Positions 14,163 to 21,420 of a DNA stretch of 23,987 nt are shown here, piece by piece (the first letter of the stretch is position 1; each line of letters starts with the position of its first letter). The stretch covers positions 1-23,987 of the forward strand of contig JBALXS010000075.1 in assembly GCA_036960485.1 (NCBI GenBank), in the 5' to 3' direction. Made by a program: the position numbers and the translations under genes. A model generated the notes under the pieces. The model had not been told where the DNA came from, made no database searches, and saw nothing but the letters and a program-made list of their open reading frames with translations. The stretch is from Rs1 sp036960485 (GTDB taxonomy: Bacteria; Pseudomonadota; Gammaproteobacteria; Pseudomonadales; Balneatricaceae).

Positions 14163-15176
14163 TTAAGTTGGAAACAGCTTTGCACTTAAATTTATACCTT
14201 TAATCCAGCTGATATTTAACTTATTAGCATAAGCTCGTAACTTATCACGACAACCTACCGCTCGGCTAAATTGATGTGCACCTTTAGGCTGCATTGCTTT
14301 GCACCAATACTGTGTATCTATACCTAAACGTATGAGTATTGAAGGTAGTTGATCATCTATGGCACCGTGTTTATCTTCTCTGATGGCTCTGCCGCTCCAA
14401 TCAACTAGTTCTAAGTACTCTTGATAGTAATAAGGGATTTGATCTTTTAGATAATCACCTTGTGATAGAAAGGTTTTAAGCGTTACTCGAGTTTTCATCG
14501 GCGTAGATGTCTCTTTTACGCTCTGGCTACCCGATTGTTTATGATCGCTAATACGTTGCTTTATTGATGTGAATTCAGAGGTTTCCGGTGTATCTGCCAT
14601 CATAGCGCGGATCGGATTTAGCTCGACATAAGTCATACAAGTGAGTAAAGCTTGTTCGTCTAATAAGGCTTGGCTTTTGAAGCGATTTTCCCAGAAATGA
14701 CCTTTGCAATTATCTTCAGCATTAGCTTTACGGGCGATATATTCATTAAGGCAGCGCATGAACCAACTAATATCCTCCAATCTCTGACGCCATTTATCGA
14801 CGATTTCAGCGATCAAAACATGATGTGCTTTGGAAAGTTTTTCACCAGCAAGGTAGCGCTTAATAATATCAGGACCTGTATATATTTTTCGCCATCGTTC
14901 AATCACTTCTAAGTCAGTTAACTCATCGACTTGTTGTTTATTAATGTACAAAACAAGATGGTAGTGATTAGACATGATCGCATAAGCGCAGATATCAATA
15001 CAAAATACAGCGTCTAACTCAGCTAATCTATCAATAACCCACGGGCGACGGTGTTCGTAATTTCGTTGTGCCTCATTATCAAACCCACAAAGAAAAGCTT
15101 TCCTTACAACGCGTGAGATGCAGTGGTAATAAGGTGTATCTTGGCAGCAAATCTGCTGAGATCGAGCGCGAGTCAT
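14163..15176 (-). CDS. REP-associated tyrosine transposase (Y1/HUH family)
   Basis: This 337-residue protein starts with TPYYHCISRVVRKAFLCG, typical of the large REP-type branch of IS200-like transposases. The metal-binding HUH motif is HYH (H71-Y72-H73) in MSNHYHLVLYI. A second conserved block, FWENRFKSQALLDEQALLTC and TYVELNPIRA (about 161-191), carries Tyr183 as candidate nucleophile. The C-terminal region (about 230-337) may recognise the hairpin DNA. The predicted role is single-strand cutting and joining at short REP-like sequences. A consensus AGGAGG lies 4 nt before the ATG. The frame is intact, so the gene may be active. It sits between two LysR regions with no accessory cargo. Confidence 0.93.
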   Translation of the reverse strand: MTRARSQQICCQDTPYYHCISRVVRKAFLCGFDNEAQRNYEHRRPWVIDRLAELDAVFCIDICAYAIMSNHYHLVLYINKQQVDELTDLEVIERWRKIYTGPDIIKRYLAGEKLSKAHHVLIAEIVDKWRQRLEDISWFMRCLNEYIARKANAEDNCKGHFWENRFKSQALLDEQALLTCMTYVELNPIRAMMADTPETSEFTSIKQRISDHKQSGSQSVKETSTPMKTRVTLKTFLSQGDYLKDQIPYYYQEYLELVDWSGRAIREDKHGAIDDQLPSILIRLGIDTQYWCKAMQPKGAHQFSRAVGCRDKLRAYANKLNISWIKGINLSAKLFPT

Positions 15177-15267
15177 AGAGCCTCCTAATCAGGAAAGCTC
15201 ACTCTGATGTCTATTAAGTTAGCCTAAAAGACTACTCCGATAAGGGTTTTGATTCAATTTAAAACTT

Positions 15268-15277
15268 GGCTGTCCTT
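15268..15277 (-). repeat. GGACAG-core element D, upstream of the transposase
   Basis: TGGCTGTCCT reads AGGACAGCCA on the minus strand, 92 bp from the transposase start, inverted to element C. Confidence 0.45.
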
Positions 15278-15278
15278 T

Positions 15279-15319
15279 ATCGTTTTATTATCGTTTTTAA
15301 TCGTTTTGTTTATCGTTTT
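15279..15319. repeat. Array of four ATCGTTTT repeats
   Basis: ATCGTTTT begins at 15279, 15290, 15300 and 15312, a spacing of 10-12 bp close to one DNA turn. It lies between the transposase start and the end of the leftward LysR gene. The function is unknown. Confidence 0.7.
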
Positions 15320-15345
15320 AGCTGAGCGCTTTGAAAAAGCTGTCA

Positions 15346-16236
15346 TTACACTAACCCTTGTATTACTGAACGTAACCATTGGTGAGGGGGTGATAAATGC
15401 GTGGCTTTGTGCCAAATCATGTTAAATGCTATATCGGGTACTGCAAAGGGAAGCGCTGTGCTACCAAAGCCAGCAAAAAGGCTATGTTGTAAACGCGAGG
15501 GAACGGTGGCTATTAATTGAGTATCTCTAATTAATGAGGGCAGTGCTTCAAAGCTTGGTGTGGTCAATTTTATATTGCGCACAATGCCTTGCGCACTCAG
15601 TATCTTATCGACTAATCTGGCTTTATTAGAGCCAAATTGAACCACACCGTGATCAAGCTGCGCATAGCGCTCAATAACCTCTGCGCTACTTATTTGGCTA
15701 CTATCAAAAAAACAACGCACTTGATCAGTGAATAAAGGTTTGCTGTAAATGTCTGATTGATCGGCTGCCTGTAACGGGGTGATGACGATGTCGTATTCGC
15801 GCTGGCGTAGGCACTCAATATAATGCTCTTTAGTATTACTTAAGTTTAAAGAAGCTTTAGGCGCTTCGCGTAATACGGTTTTGAGTAATTGCGGAATAAT
15901 TAACTGCCTTTCAAAGTCATTCGCTGAAATAGCAAAGCAAGTGCGTATATTACTGAGTTCGACATGTTTTGGCTCAGATAAATCGATTAATTTTTCAATT
16001 AATACGGATATTTGTGGTACTAAAAAATGTGCGCGCTCAGTGGGGGTGATAGAGCGCCCAGCTCTAACAAACAGCGGGTCATTAAAGGCCTGGCGTAAAC
16101 GTTCTAGTGCATGACTGACAAGAGGTTGACTCAAATCTAATTTTTGCGCAGCCAAAGAGATAGAGCCTTGCTCATATACGGCACAAAATATAGTGAGTAG
16201 TTTAACATCCACTTTTGATATATTAAATTTAGACAT
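15346..16236 (-). CDS. LysR-type regulator beside an efflux gene
   Basis: The 296-residue protein begins VDVKLLTIFCAVYEQGSISLAAQKLDLSQPLVSHALERLR, a clear winged helix-turn-helix, followed by FVRAGRSITPTERA, as in NodD/LinR-like members. The effector domain spans about 90-290. It is divergent from the Bcr/CflA-type transporter, with about 106 bp between the starts, so it probably controls that gene. No strong Shine-Dalgarno precedes the ATG. The ligand is unknown. Confidence 0.93.
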   Translation of the reverse strand: MSKFNISKVDVKLLTIFCAVYEQGSISLAAQKLDLSQPLVSHALERLRQAFNDPLFVRAGRSITPTERAHFLVPQISVLIEKLIDLSEPKHVELSNIRTCFAISANDFERQLIIPQLLKTVLREAPKASLNLSNTKEHYIECLRQREYDIVITPLQAADQSDIYSKPLFTDQVRCFFDSSQISSAEVIERYAQLDHGVVQFGSNKARLVDKILSAQGIVRNIKLTTPSFEALPSLIRDTQLIATVPSRLQHSLFAGFGSTALPFAVPDIAFNMIWHKATHLSPPHQWLRSVIQGLV

Positions 16237-16282
16237 GTGTTGTATTAGTAATATGCTGTTTTTTTATATCATGCCAGTGCTT

Positions 16283-16316
16283 TATAATCTGTGCAACCCA
16301 AGTTCACCTCGAACTT
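16283..16316 (+). promoter_or_regulatory. -10 element and dyad upstream of the efflux gene
   Basis: A consensus TATAAT (16283-16288) is followed 11 bp later by the inverted repeat AAGTTC-ACCTC-GAACTT (16300-16316). The dyad would lie at about +5 to +21 of the transcript. No convincing -35 was found, which fits an activator- or regulator-dependent promoter. Confidence 0.5.
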
Positions 16317-16342
16317 AGTAAAAATGATGAGAAATATTATTG

Positions 16343-17551
16343 ATGAATGCTGTGAGAAATATGCGTGAAACTGAGTTTGTTGCACTAATGGCATTGATGA
16401 TGTCATTAGTGGCGTTATCAATTGATGCGATATTACCTGCACTACCTAATATTGCGCAGCAGCTTGAGGTATCTGCGGGTAATGGCATTCAGCAAGTTGT
16501 AGCAGTGTTGTTTTTAGGTTTAACGATCGGTCAGTTATTTTACGGGCCGTTATCAGATCAACTAGGACGTAAACCCGCAATAATGTGGGGTACAGCAGTT
16601 TATATTATAGGTAGTTTAATTTGCGCAATGGCAGATGATTTTACATTGCTGTTACTTGGCCGTTTCTTACAAGGTTTTGGTGTGGCGGCAATGCGGGTAC
16701 TTTCTTTTGCATTGGTACGTGATTTGTATAGTGGTGCCGCAATGGCACGTATTATGTCATTGGCGATGTCGGTTTTTATTTTAGTACCTTGTTTAGCCCC
16801 TTTATTAGGGCAAAGCATTTTAGCAGTTGCAGATTGGCGTAGTATTTTTTGGGTATTAGTATTGTTCTCGCTGTGTCTGATACTCTGGTTTTGGTTGCGC
16901 CAAAAAGAAACCTTGAGTATAGAAAAACGCGTGCCGATGAACCTTTCTACCGTATATGCAGGCTGGCGAGAAACATGCACCAATCCTATAACAGTACGTT
17001 ACATTTTGGCCGCCGGCTTAATACAAGGAGGCTTTACAGCTTATTTACTCAGTGCTCAGCAAATTTTTGATTTAAAATATCAAACAGGTGATTTGTTTGC
17101 GCTATATTTTGCCATTTTAGCACTGGCAATTGGCGCTGCTAGTTTGTTAAATGCGCGTATCGTTAGGCAGGTAGGTATGTCAAAAATTTGCGCAATCGCG
17201 GCTGCTCTTTCAATTGGCGCTAGTGGTGTAGGTTTGTTGTTTGAGTTAACCGGGTTGCTTTCTTTTGTCGGCTTTATGTTGGTTCAAGGTGTTATTTTGT
17301 TTACAGCCGGGTTAATGCTGGGAAATATGAACGCTATTGCGATGCAGCCGGTGGGTCATATTGCAGGGGTGGCAAGCTCAATTATCAGTTTTATTAGCGG
17401 TTCATTATCACTTGCTGTTGGTGTGCTAATTGGGAGTTCTTTTGATTTAAGTGTAGCGCCATTATTTGCAGGGGTGTTGTTTTGTAGTATTGGGGCGTTA
17501 ACTTTAGTTCGCTATAAAGGCAAACCGGCTTATTCAGAACAGGGGTATTAA
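16343..17551 (+). CDS. MFS multidrug efflux transporter, Bcr/CflA type
   Basis: This inner-membrane proton-driven exporter has 402 residues and about twelve hydrophobic helices. The family's first-helix motif reads LSIDAILPALPNIA, and MFS motif A reads GPLSDQLGRKP in the loop after helix 2. LGRFLQGFGVAAMRVLSFALVRDL and PCLAPLLGQ match the conserved helix 4-5 region of Bcr/CflA transporters. The ATG at 16343 is preceded by an adjacent in-frame TTG (16340); I prefer the ATG. The ribosome site is weak (GAGA about 10 nt upstream). The divergent LysR gene is the likely regulator. The substrate is unknown; relatives export bicyclomycin, chloramphenicol or sulfonamide-type drugs. Confidence 0.94.
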   Translation: MNAVRNMRETEFVALMALMMSLVALSIDAILPALPNIAQQLEVSAGNGIQQVVAVLFLGLTIGQLFYGPLSDQLGRKPAIMWGTAVYIIGSLICAMADDFTLLLLGRFLQGFGVAAMRVLSFALVRDLYSGAAMARIMSLAMSVFILVPCLAPLLGQSILAVADWRSIFWVLVLFSLCLILWFWLRQKETLSIEKRVPMNLSTVYAGWRETCTNPITVRYILAAGLIQGGFTAYLLSAQQIFDLKYQTGDLFALYFAILALAIGAASLLNARIVRQVGMSKICAIAAALSIGASGVGLLFELTGLLSFVGFMLVQGVILFTAGLMLGNMNAIAMQPVGHIAGVASSIISFISGSLSLAVGVLIGSSFDLSVAPLFAGVLFCSIGALTLVRYKGKPAYSEQGY

Positions 17552-17615
17552 AATAAAAGTATTTTAATACAAAATATTATGACGCTTTATTATAAATTAC
17601 TTTAATAGAGATAAC

Positions 17616-17727
17616 TTAGGCGGAGCCTAAATCATCCAAGGGTAAATTCCCCGCAGCTTGCTGCGTAAAGGCTTTGACGTTATAAAAGTTACTTAGCATA
17701 CCTCTCTTCGCGAAGCGAATTCGAGGT
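17616..17727. repeat. Cluster of three short hairpins
   Basis: Three hairpins occur in 112 bp: TTAGGC-GGA-GCCTAA (17616-17630), CGCAGC-TT-GCTGCG (17652-17665), and a compound one with outer arms ACCTC/GAGGT and inner arms TTCGC/GCGAA (17700-17727). They lie in the 403-bp gap between the convergent transporter and helicase genes. The block resembles a dispersed structured repeat. An 81-codon frame crossing 17753-17998 runs into the helicase gene and is not called. Confidence 0.5.
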
Positions 17728-17857
17728 TACGAGAAAGCTTGTTGCAGGGTTTTTGATTGGCGTTTTAGCTTTTTGTAATCAGGAAAAACTAATTTTTAAC
17801 AGGCTGCACTCTCGAATAATAGAGCTAGCTTTACCTTTTATATTTCTATTTTTTATT

Positions 17858-17884
17858 CCTCCCTTGAATAAACTTCAAGGGAGG
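17858..17884. terminator. Perfect 11-bp hairpin downstream of the helicase gene
   Basis: CCTCCCTTGAA and TTCAAGGGAGG enclose TAAAC, 71 bp beyond the helicase stop. On the helicase strand the hairpin is followed by an A-rich run, not Us. As a 3'-end structure between convergent genes it may stop either transcript, but it is not a standard intrinsic terminator. Confidence 0.5.
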
Positions 17885-17954
17885 ATATTGCTTATTAGAT
17901 TTGGATTTCCTTATCTTGCCTTACGCGCTATTAACCCAGCACAAGGTTCAACAT

Positions 17955-20900
17955 TTATTGATCCATTGTTGGTAGTGCTACTGTTGCTGGTTTTATAGCT
18001 ATTGGCGGCTCTATAAATTTTTCCTTATTGGTACAGCTTATCCCTTCACTGCTGTAATTCACGCATCCCCAAAAACGTCCATACTGGCTTGTTCTTAATT
18101 TAAGATCTCCGTCACAGCTACTACATATTGGCACCCAAGTTTTACACAGTTCGTCTACACAAACTCTGAATGAACCTTGTCGCTTCATGCTTTGATCACA
18201 GGTGGAGCATGCGCTTTCAATATGTTTACACAAAGGGTAGTGAGTACAACCAATAAAAGTGTTCTGGTTGTTTTGCCTGGTGACTAAGGTGCCTGAATCA
18301 CAACTTGGGCAGTTAATTTCGCTAACGGCTGCTTGGCTTTTGCTGGTTGCGAATTCGTTTAGTTCGACAGCGTAATTTTCTGAGATCAGCTCTGTCACAA
18401 ACTTGGAGGCTTTGCTCATGTCGCATAGCAGATAGGCTCTATGCTTAGCTCTAGTGAGGCCTACATATAACAAACGTCTTTCTTCAGCATGCTTGTAAGG
18501 TTCTGCAAGTGGCAGTAGTGCTTCAAGTAATGGGTGAGTGACTCTGCGACTTGGAAAACCATGTTTGCCATTGTCTAGCCCCAGAAGAATAACGTAATCA
18601 GCTTCCTTTCCTTTAGAGGCATGTAATGTGAAGGTCTGTATGTTCAGGGTGGGGAAATGTGAGTTAATGCGGTTAAGTGCTACGCTATCTGGCAGAAGAA
18701 ACCGATATCTGGCGAGTAAGTAAACAGTGCTACTCTGCTTTGTTGTTGACATATCGGTGGGTGAAATAGCCATTTGTGAAATGCTTTGCAAAATGTCATG
18801 CAGTGCGCGAAATTGATCGTCATTTTCCAAGTGTCTGCGCACGATAGAAACAGCCGGCTGTGTAACTACATCATGTGCTGTGATGCGTTTTTTAACTTGT
18901 GCGGGGTTTTGCATCACAAATCTTGACGCTATATCGCAGATGCTATTGTTAAACCTAAAGGTTTTATCCAGCGAGGTGGTTTGCGTTGCGCCAAAGTGTT
19001 GTTCAAAGCTAGTAGTCAGCGCCACATCGCTGCCAGTGAAGCGGTATATCGCTTGCCAATCATCACCTACACAAAATATTGAGGTAGCTGTTTTAGAGTC
19101 TCTGAGCGCTTTTACGAGTCGTGCGCGCGGTTCAGATATATCTTGAAATTCGTCGATTAAAAGATAGCTCCAAGGGGATTGAAATAAACCTTGTTCTACG
19201 TAGGAAGTTGCAAGGGCTAACATATCTGCAAAATCTATTTCGTCATTCAGCTTTAGTTGTGCTTCATAGCGATCAACCAATGGTAGGAGTAACTCGATAG
19301 CAGCAGCAAGTTGACCTGGGTTGTTAGCGTTGCTAATTTTGCCCTTTAAGGTGGCACTGTCAAAATTACCTGCTTTGTAGCGCTGTAGCAGTTTGCCAAG
19401 AAGATCGGAGAAAGCAGTGATAGCGCCAAATTCTTTGAGGGTGGCTAACAAGGCATCGTCAGGTAAGGGTGTGAGCTCTACACCTAATGCCTGAAGATTT
19501 TTTTCTAGATTGGTTAAAAGAGTGCTCTCTTTTTGTTCGTAATGATAACTTTCAACCAGTGTGGTGTTTAGTTGCGTATGTAGCGCTCGTTTCCACTGCA
19601 TGCCTTGCTGGTAAATTTCTCTGTCGACGTAAGAAGCAGTATTTCCGTGGCGATCAATACCAAAATGCTCAATATAAATGCCTGTTGCGGGTAGATAAAA
19701 GTCGGGTTTGTATACACGAAAGTCTGGGCTGCGGGTGTCTTTTTCTTGGAAGGTCGCTTCATATTGGTATTCAATGCCCTTGGTGAACAACCAGTTGGCT
19801 ATTAAGCATTCTTCATAGCTTTTTACCGCTTCGCCTTTTAGCGTGCGGATTTCGTTGCTTCTTAGGTATTCGAAATACTCGCCTTCACTTTTAAAGTCAA
19901 AGGCATTTTTGTTAGGGTAAAGGTATTTTTCAAAGTAATGGAGTGTCGTTTTTTTATATTCTGGCTGCTCTAGTAGCTGAGTAAACCAATGGTCTATGTG
20001 GTTAACTAACAGCTTTTGATCTTGCGCTAAGGGTGAAACGCTCGGTTTGGTTTTTTCGACATGGATAATTATTTGCTGCCCTAGCGAGTGGAAAGTACTG
20101 GCCATCACACAAGTGCCAGCTAATTTTTCTTTTAAGCGTTGGCGCATTTCTATGGCGGCTTCTCTGCCATAAGCCAGCATCAATAGCTGATTATCGCTCG
20201 CTTGGCCACTTGCTATTAAATAGGCGGCTCTACCAATCATAGTGCTGGTTTTGCCAGTACCGGCACCTGCTAAAACTAGATTGTTATCTTCATCTACAAT
20301 GCAGGCATTACGTTGTTTCTCAGTTAAGGGATTAGACTCTATAGCATCGAATAATGCTTTATAGCGGCTCTTTTGCTCGTTTACATAAGTTTCTCTAATC
20401 GCGCTAATTAATTGAGAGTCAGTATGGGCCCAATCGAGCAGATTTTCAAAGATAATCACTACATCTTCAGGCAGTTTTACATTAGTAGGGGGGATATGTA
20501 TTTTTGCTAGAGCTTGATGTGCAAATTCACTAATGGCAATACAGTGACTAGTTCTTAAATACCCCGTCACTGCTAATTTAGAAGATATTTCACTAAGAAT
20601 ATTTGCTGCTAATGTCGATTGATAACGGTACAGCTGTTGTGATGATTTTGCATAAAGCGAAGCTGCATTGTTCTTACTTAGCCATCTGATAGCGAATTTT
20701 TGCTGGCTTGAAGTAATTATAATTTGGTCAAAAAAAGTGCCTGAGATAAGCACTGGGGGAGATATTTCAGACCATAGCAGTAATGTAGGGCCTAATTTTT
20801 GTGGGTAAAGCTCGATGCCCGTTTCGCTTAAAGTGATTTGGGTATTTGACTGGCTAAATATTTTAGCCGGCCAAGAAGATTGATAACTATGTTTATGCAT
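17955..20900 (-). CDS. Helicase IV-like SF1 helicase with inserted nuclease domain and three zinc fingers
   Basis: This 981-residue UvrD/Rep-type 3'-5' DNA helicase closely follows E. coli HelD in its motor. Walker A GAGTGKT is at 212-218, Walker B LLIDEFQD at 580-587, GDDWQAIYRF at 612-621, LHASKGKEAD near 759-768 and EERRLLYVGLTRAKHR at 806-821. Between motor parts, residues 360-448 form an extra block with YEE (363/364), YKPDFYLP (D400), YIEHFG (E411) and QWKR (K437), a pattern like a PD-(D/E)XK nuclease. The C-terminus carries three Cys4 topoisomerase-type zinc fingers: C864/867/885/891, C898/901/914/919 and C926/929/946/956. I chose the ATG at 20900 because it gives HelD-like N-terminal length; a GTG at 20966 has no ribosome site. 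A role in DNA repair or defence is inferred. Confidence 0.93.
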   Translation of the reverse strand: MHKHSYQSSWPAKIFSQSNTQITLSETGIELYPQKLGPTLLLWSEISPPVLISGTFFDQIIITSSQQKFAIRWLSKNNAASLYAKSSQQLYRYQSTLAANILSEISSKLAVTGYLRTSHCIAISEFAHQALAKIHIPPTNVKLPEDVVIIFENLLDWAHTDSQLISAIRETYVNEQKSRYKALFDAIESNPLTEKQRNACIVDEDNNLVLAGAGTGKTSTMIGRAAYLIASGQASDNQLLMLAYGREAAIEMRQRLKEKLAGTCVMASTFHSLGQQIIIHVEKTKPSVSPLAQDQKLLVNHIDHWFTQLLEQPEYKKTTLHYFEKYLYPNKNAFDFKSEGEYFEYLRSNEIRTLKGEAVKSYEECLIANWLFTKGIEYQYEATFQEKDTRSPDFRVYKPDFYLPATGIYIEHFGIDRHGNTASYVDREIYQQGMQWKRALHTQLNTTLVESYHYEQKESTLLTNLEKNLQALGVELTPLPDDALLATLKEFGAITAFSDLLGKLLQRYKAGNFDSATLKGKISNANNPGQLAAAIELLLPLVDRYEAQLKLNDEIDFADMLALATSYVEQGLFQSPWSYLLIDEFQDISEPRARLVKALRDSKTATSIFCVGDDWQAIYRFTGSDVALTTSFEQHFGATQTTSLDKTFRFNNSICDIASRFVMQNPAQVKKRITAHDVVTQPAVSIVRRHLENDDQFRALHDILQSISQMAISPTDMSTTKQSSTVYLLARYRFLLPDSVALNRINSHFPTLNIQTFTLHASKGKEADYVILLGLDNGKHGFPSRRVTHPLLEALLPLAEPYKHAEERRLLYVGLTRAKHRAYLLCDMSKASKFVTELISENYAVELNEFATSKSQAAVSEINCPSCDSGTLVTRQNNQNTFIGCTHYPLCKHIESACSTCDQSMKRQGSFRVCVDELCKTWVPICSSCDGDLKLRTSQYGRFWGCVNYSSEGISCTNKEKFIEPPIAIKPATVALPTMDQ

Positions 20901-21361
20901 TACAACTTCACTTAATAGATGTTTTTGATCAATAAAAATATAAAGCCATGCTGGTATTTTAAACACCCAGTAGTAGCGGGCAATTTCGAGCAGGGGAGTT
21001 TATAGCTTGTGCTTATAGATAACAAATGCACCGAGAAAATTTTCTGATGGTATTTATTTTGTTACGAAGGAAATATTCTGCGGTAGTGATAAAAAACTTG
21101 TGAGATTTTAAGTACGCAGGCGCAGTGTGCTTGAGAGTTGACTTAAAGGTGGCAGATGCGAAAAATGCATTAGGAAATTTTTTAAAGGATGCTCGAGCCA
21201 CTTTTAGCACAGTGTGATGTGCCTATGCATTATAGCAAGTAATTGAGTGTCGCTGATTACCGCCATATAAGCAGATGTTAACATCTGATTTAGAACAAGT
21301 GATGGAAAAAAAGTTCAAAACCTAGCAAAATAATGTTATTTTAAAACAAGTGTTTAATTAA
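20901..21361. other. Intergenic stretch, no firm gene
   Basis: Divergent promoters of the helicase and GGDEF-EAL genes must lie here. Short frames exist on both strands. The plus-strand frame ending at the stop near 21213 encodes a helix-like peptide (KVADAKNALGNFLKDARATF), but it has only about 30 codons and no ribosome site. I see no RNA gene. Confidence 0.4.
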
Positions 21362-21389
21362 TTGGCTACCTATTTGATCTTGATATAAT
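21362..21389 (+). promoter_or_regulatory. Extended -10 promoter of the GGDEF-EAL gene
   Basis: TTGGCT (21362-21367) is spaced 16 bp from a consensus TATAAT (21384-21389), preceded by TGA to give an extended -10. Transcription would begin near 21396, leaving a leader of about 25 nt with GAGGA at 21409-21413. Confidence 0.7.
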
Positions 21390-21420
21390 AAAGCTAGGTG
21401 CAGTAACCGAGGAATATTGG

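Larger units (their letters stand above)
13944..15277. mobile_element. Possible REP-transposase unit bounded by inverted GGACAG elements
   Basis: The transposase gene at 14163-15176 is bracketed by AGGACAGGCTG on the left and TTGGCTGTCCT on the right, inverted relative to each other and sharing AGGACAG. Single-copy REP-type transposases are commonly flanked by the short elements they recognise. The exact limits are not determined. Confidence 0.4.

Noticed and set aside
17753..17998. 81-codon hydrophobic frame
   Set aside because: It spans a strong hairpin and overlaps the helicase C-terminus on the opposite strand; its hydrophobic look comes from T-rich sequence.
20901..20966. N-terminal extension of the helicase from the GTG at 20966
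   Set aside because: No ribosome site; the ATG at 20900 gives the same N-terminal length as HelD.
21013..21210. 65-codon minus-strand frame in the helicase/GGDEF-EAL gap
   Set aside because: No ribosome site, no family resemblance and low-complexity composition.
21126..21215. About 30-codon plus-strand frame with a helix-like peptide
   Set aside because: Too short and without a ribosome site. It could be a gene remnant, but nothing identifies the parent.
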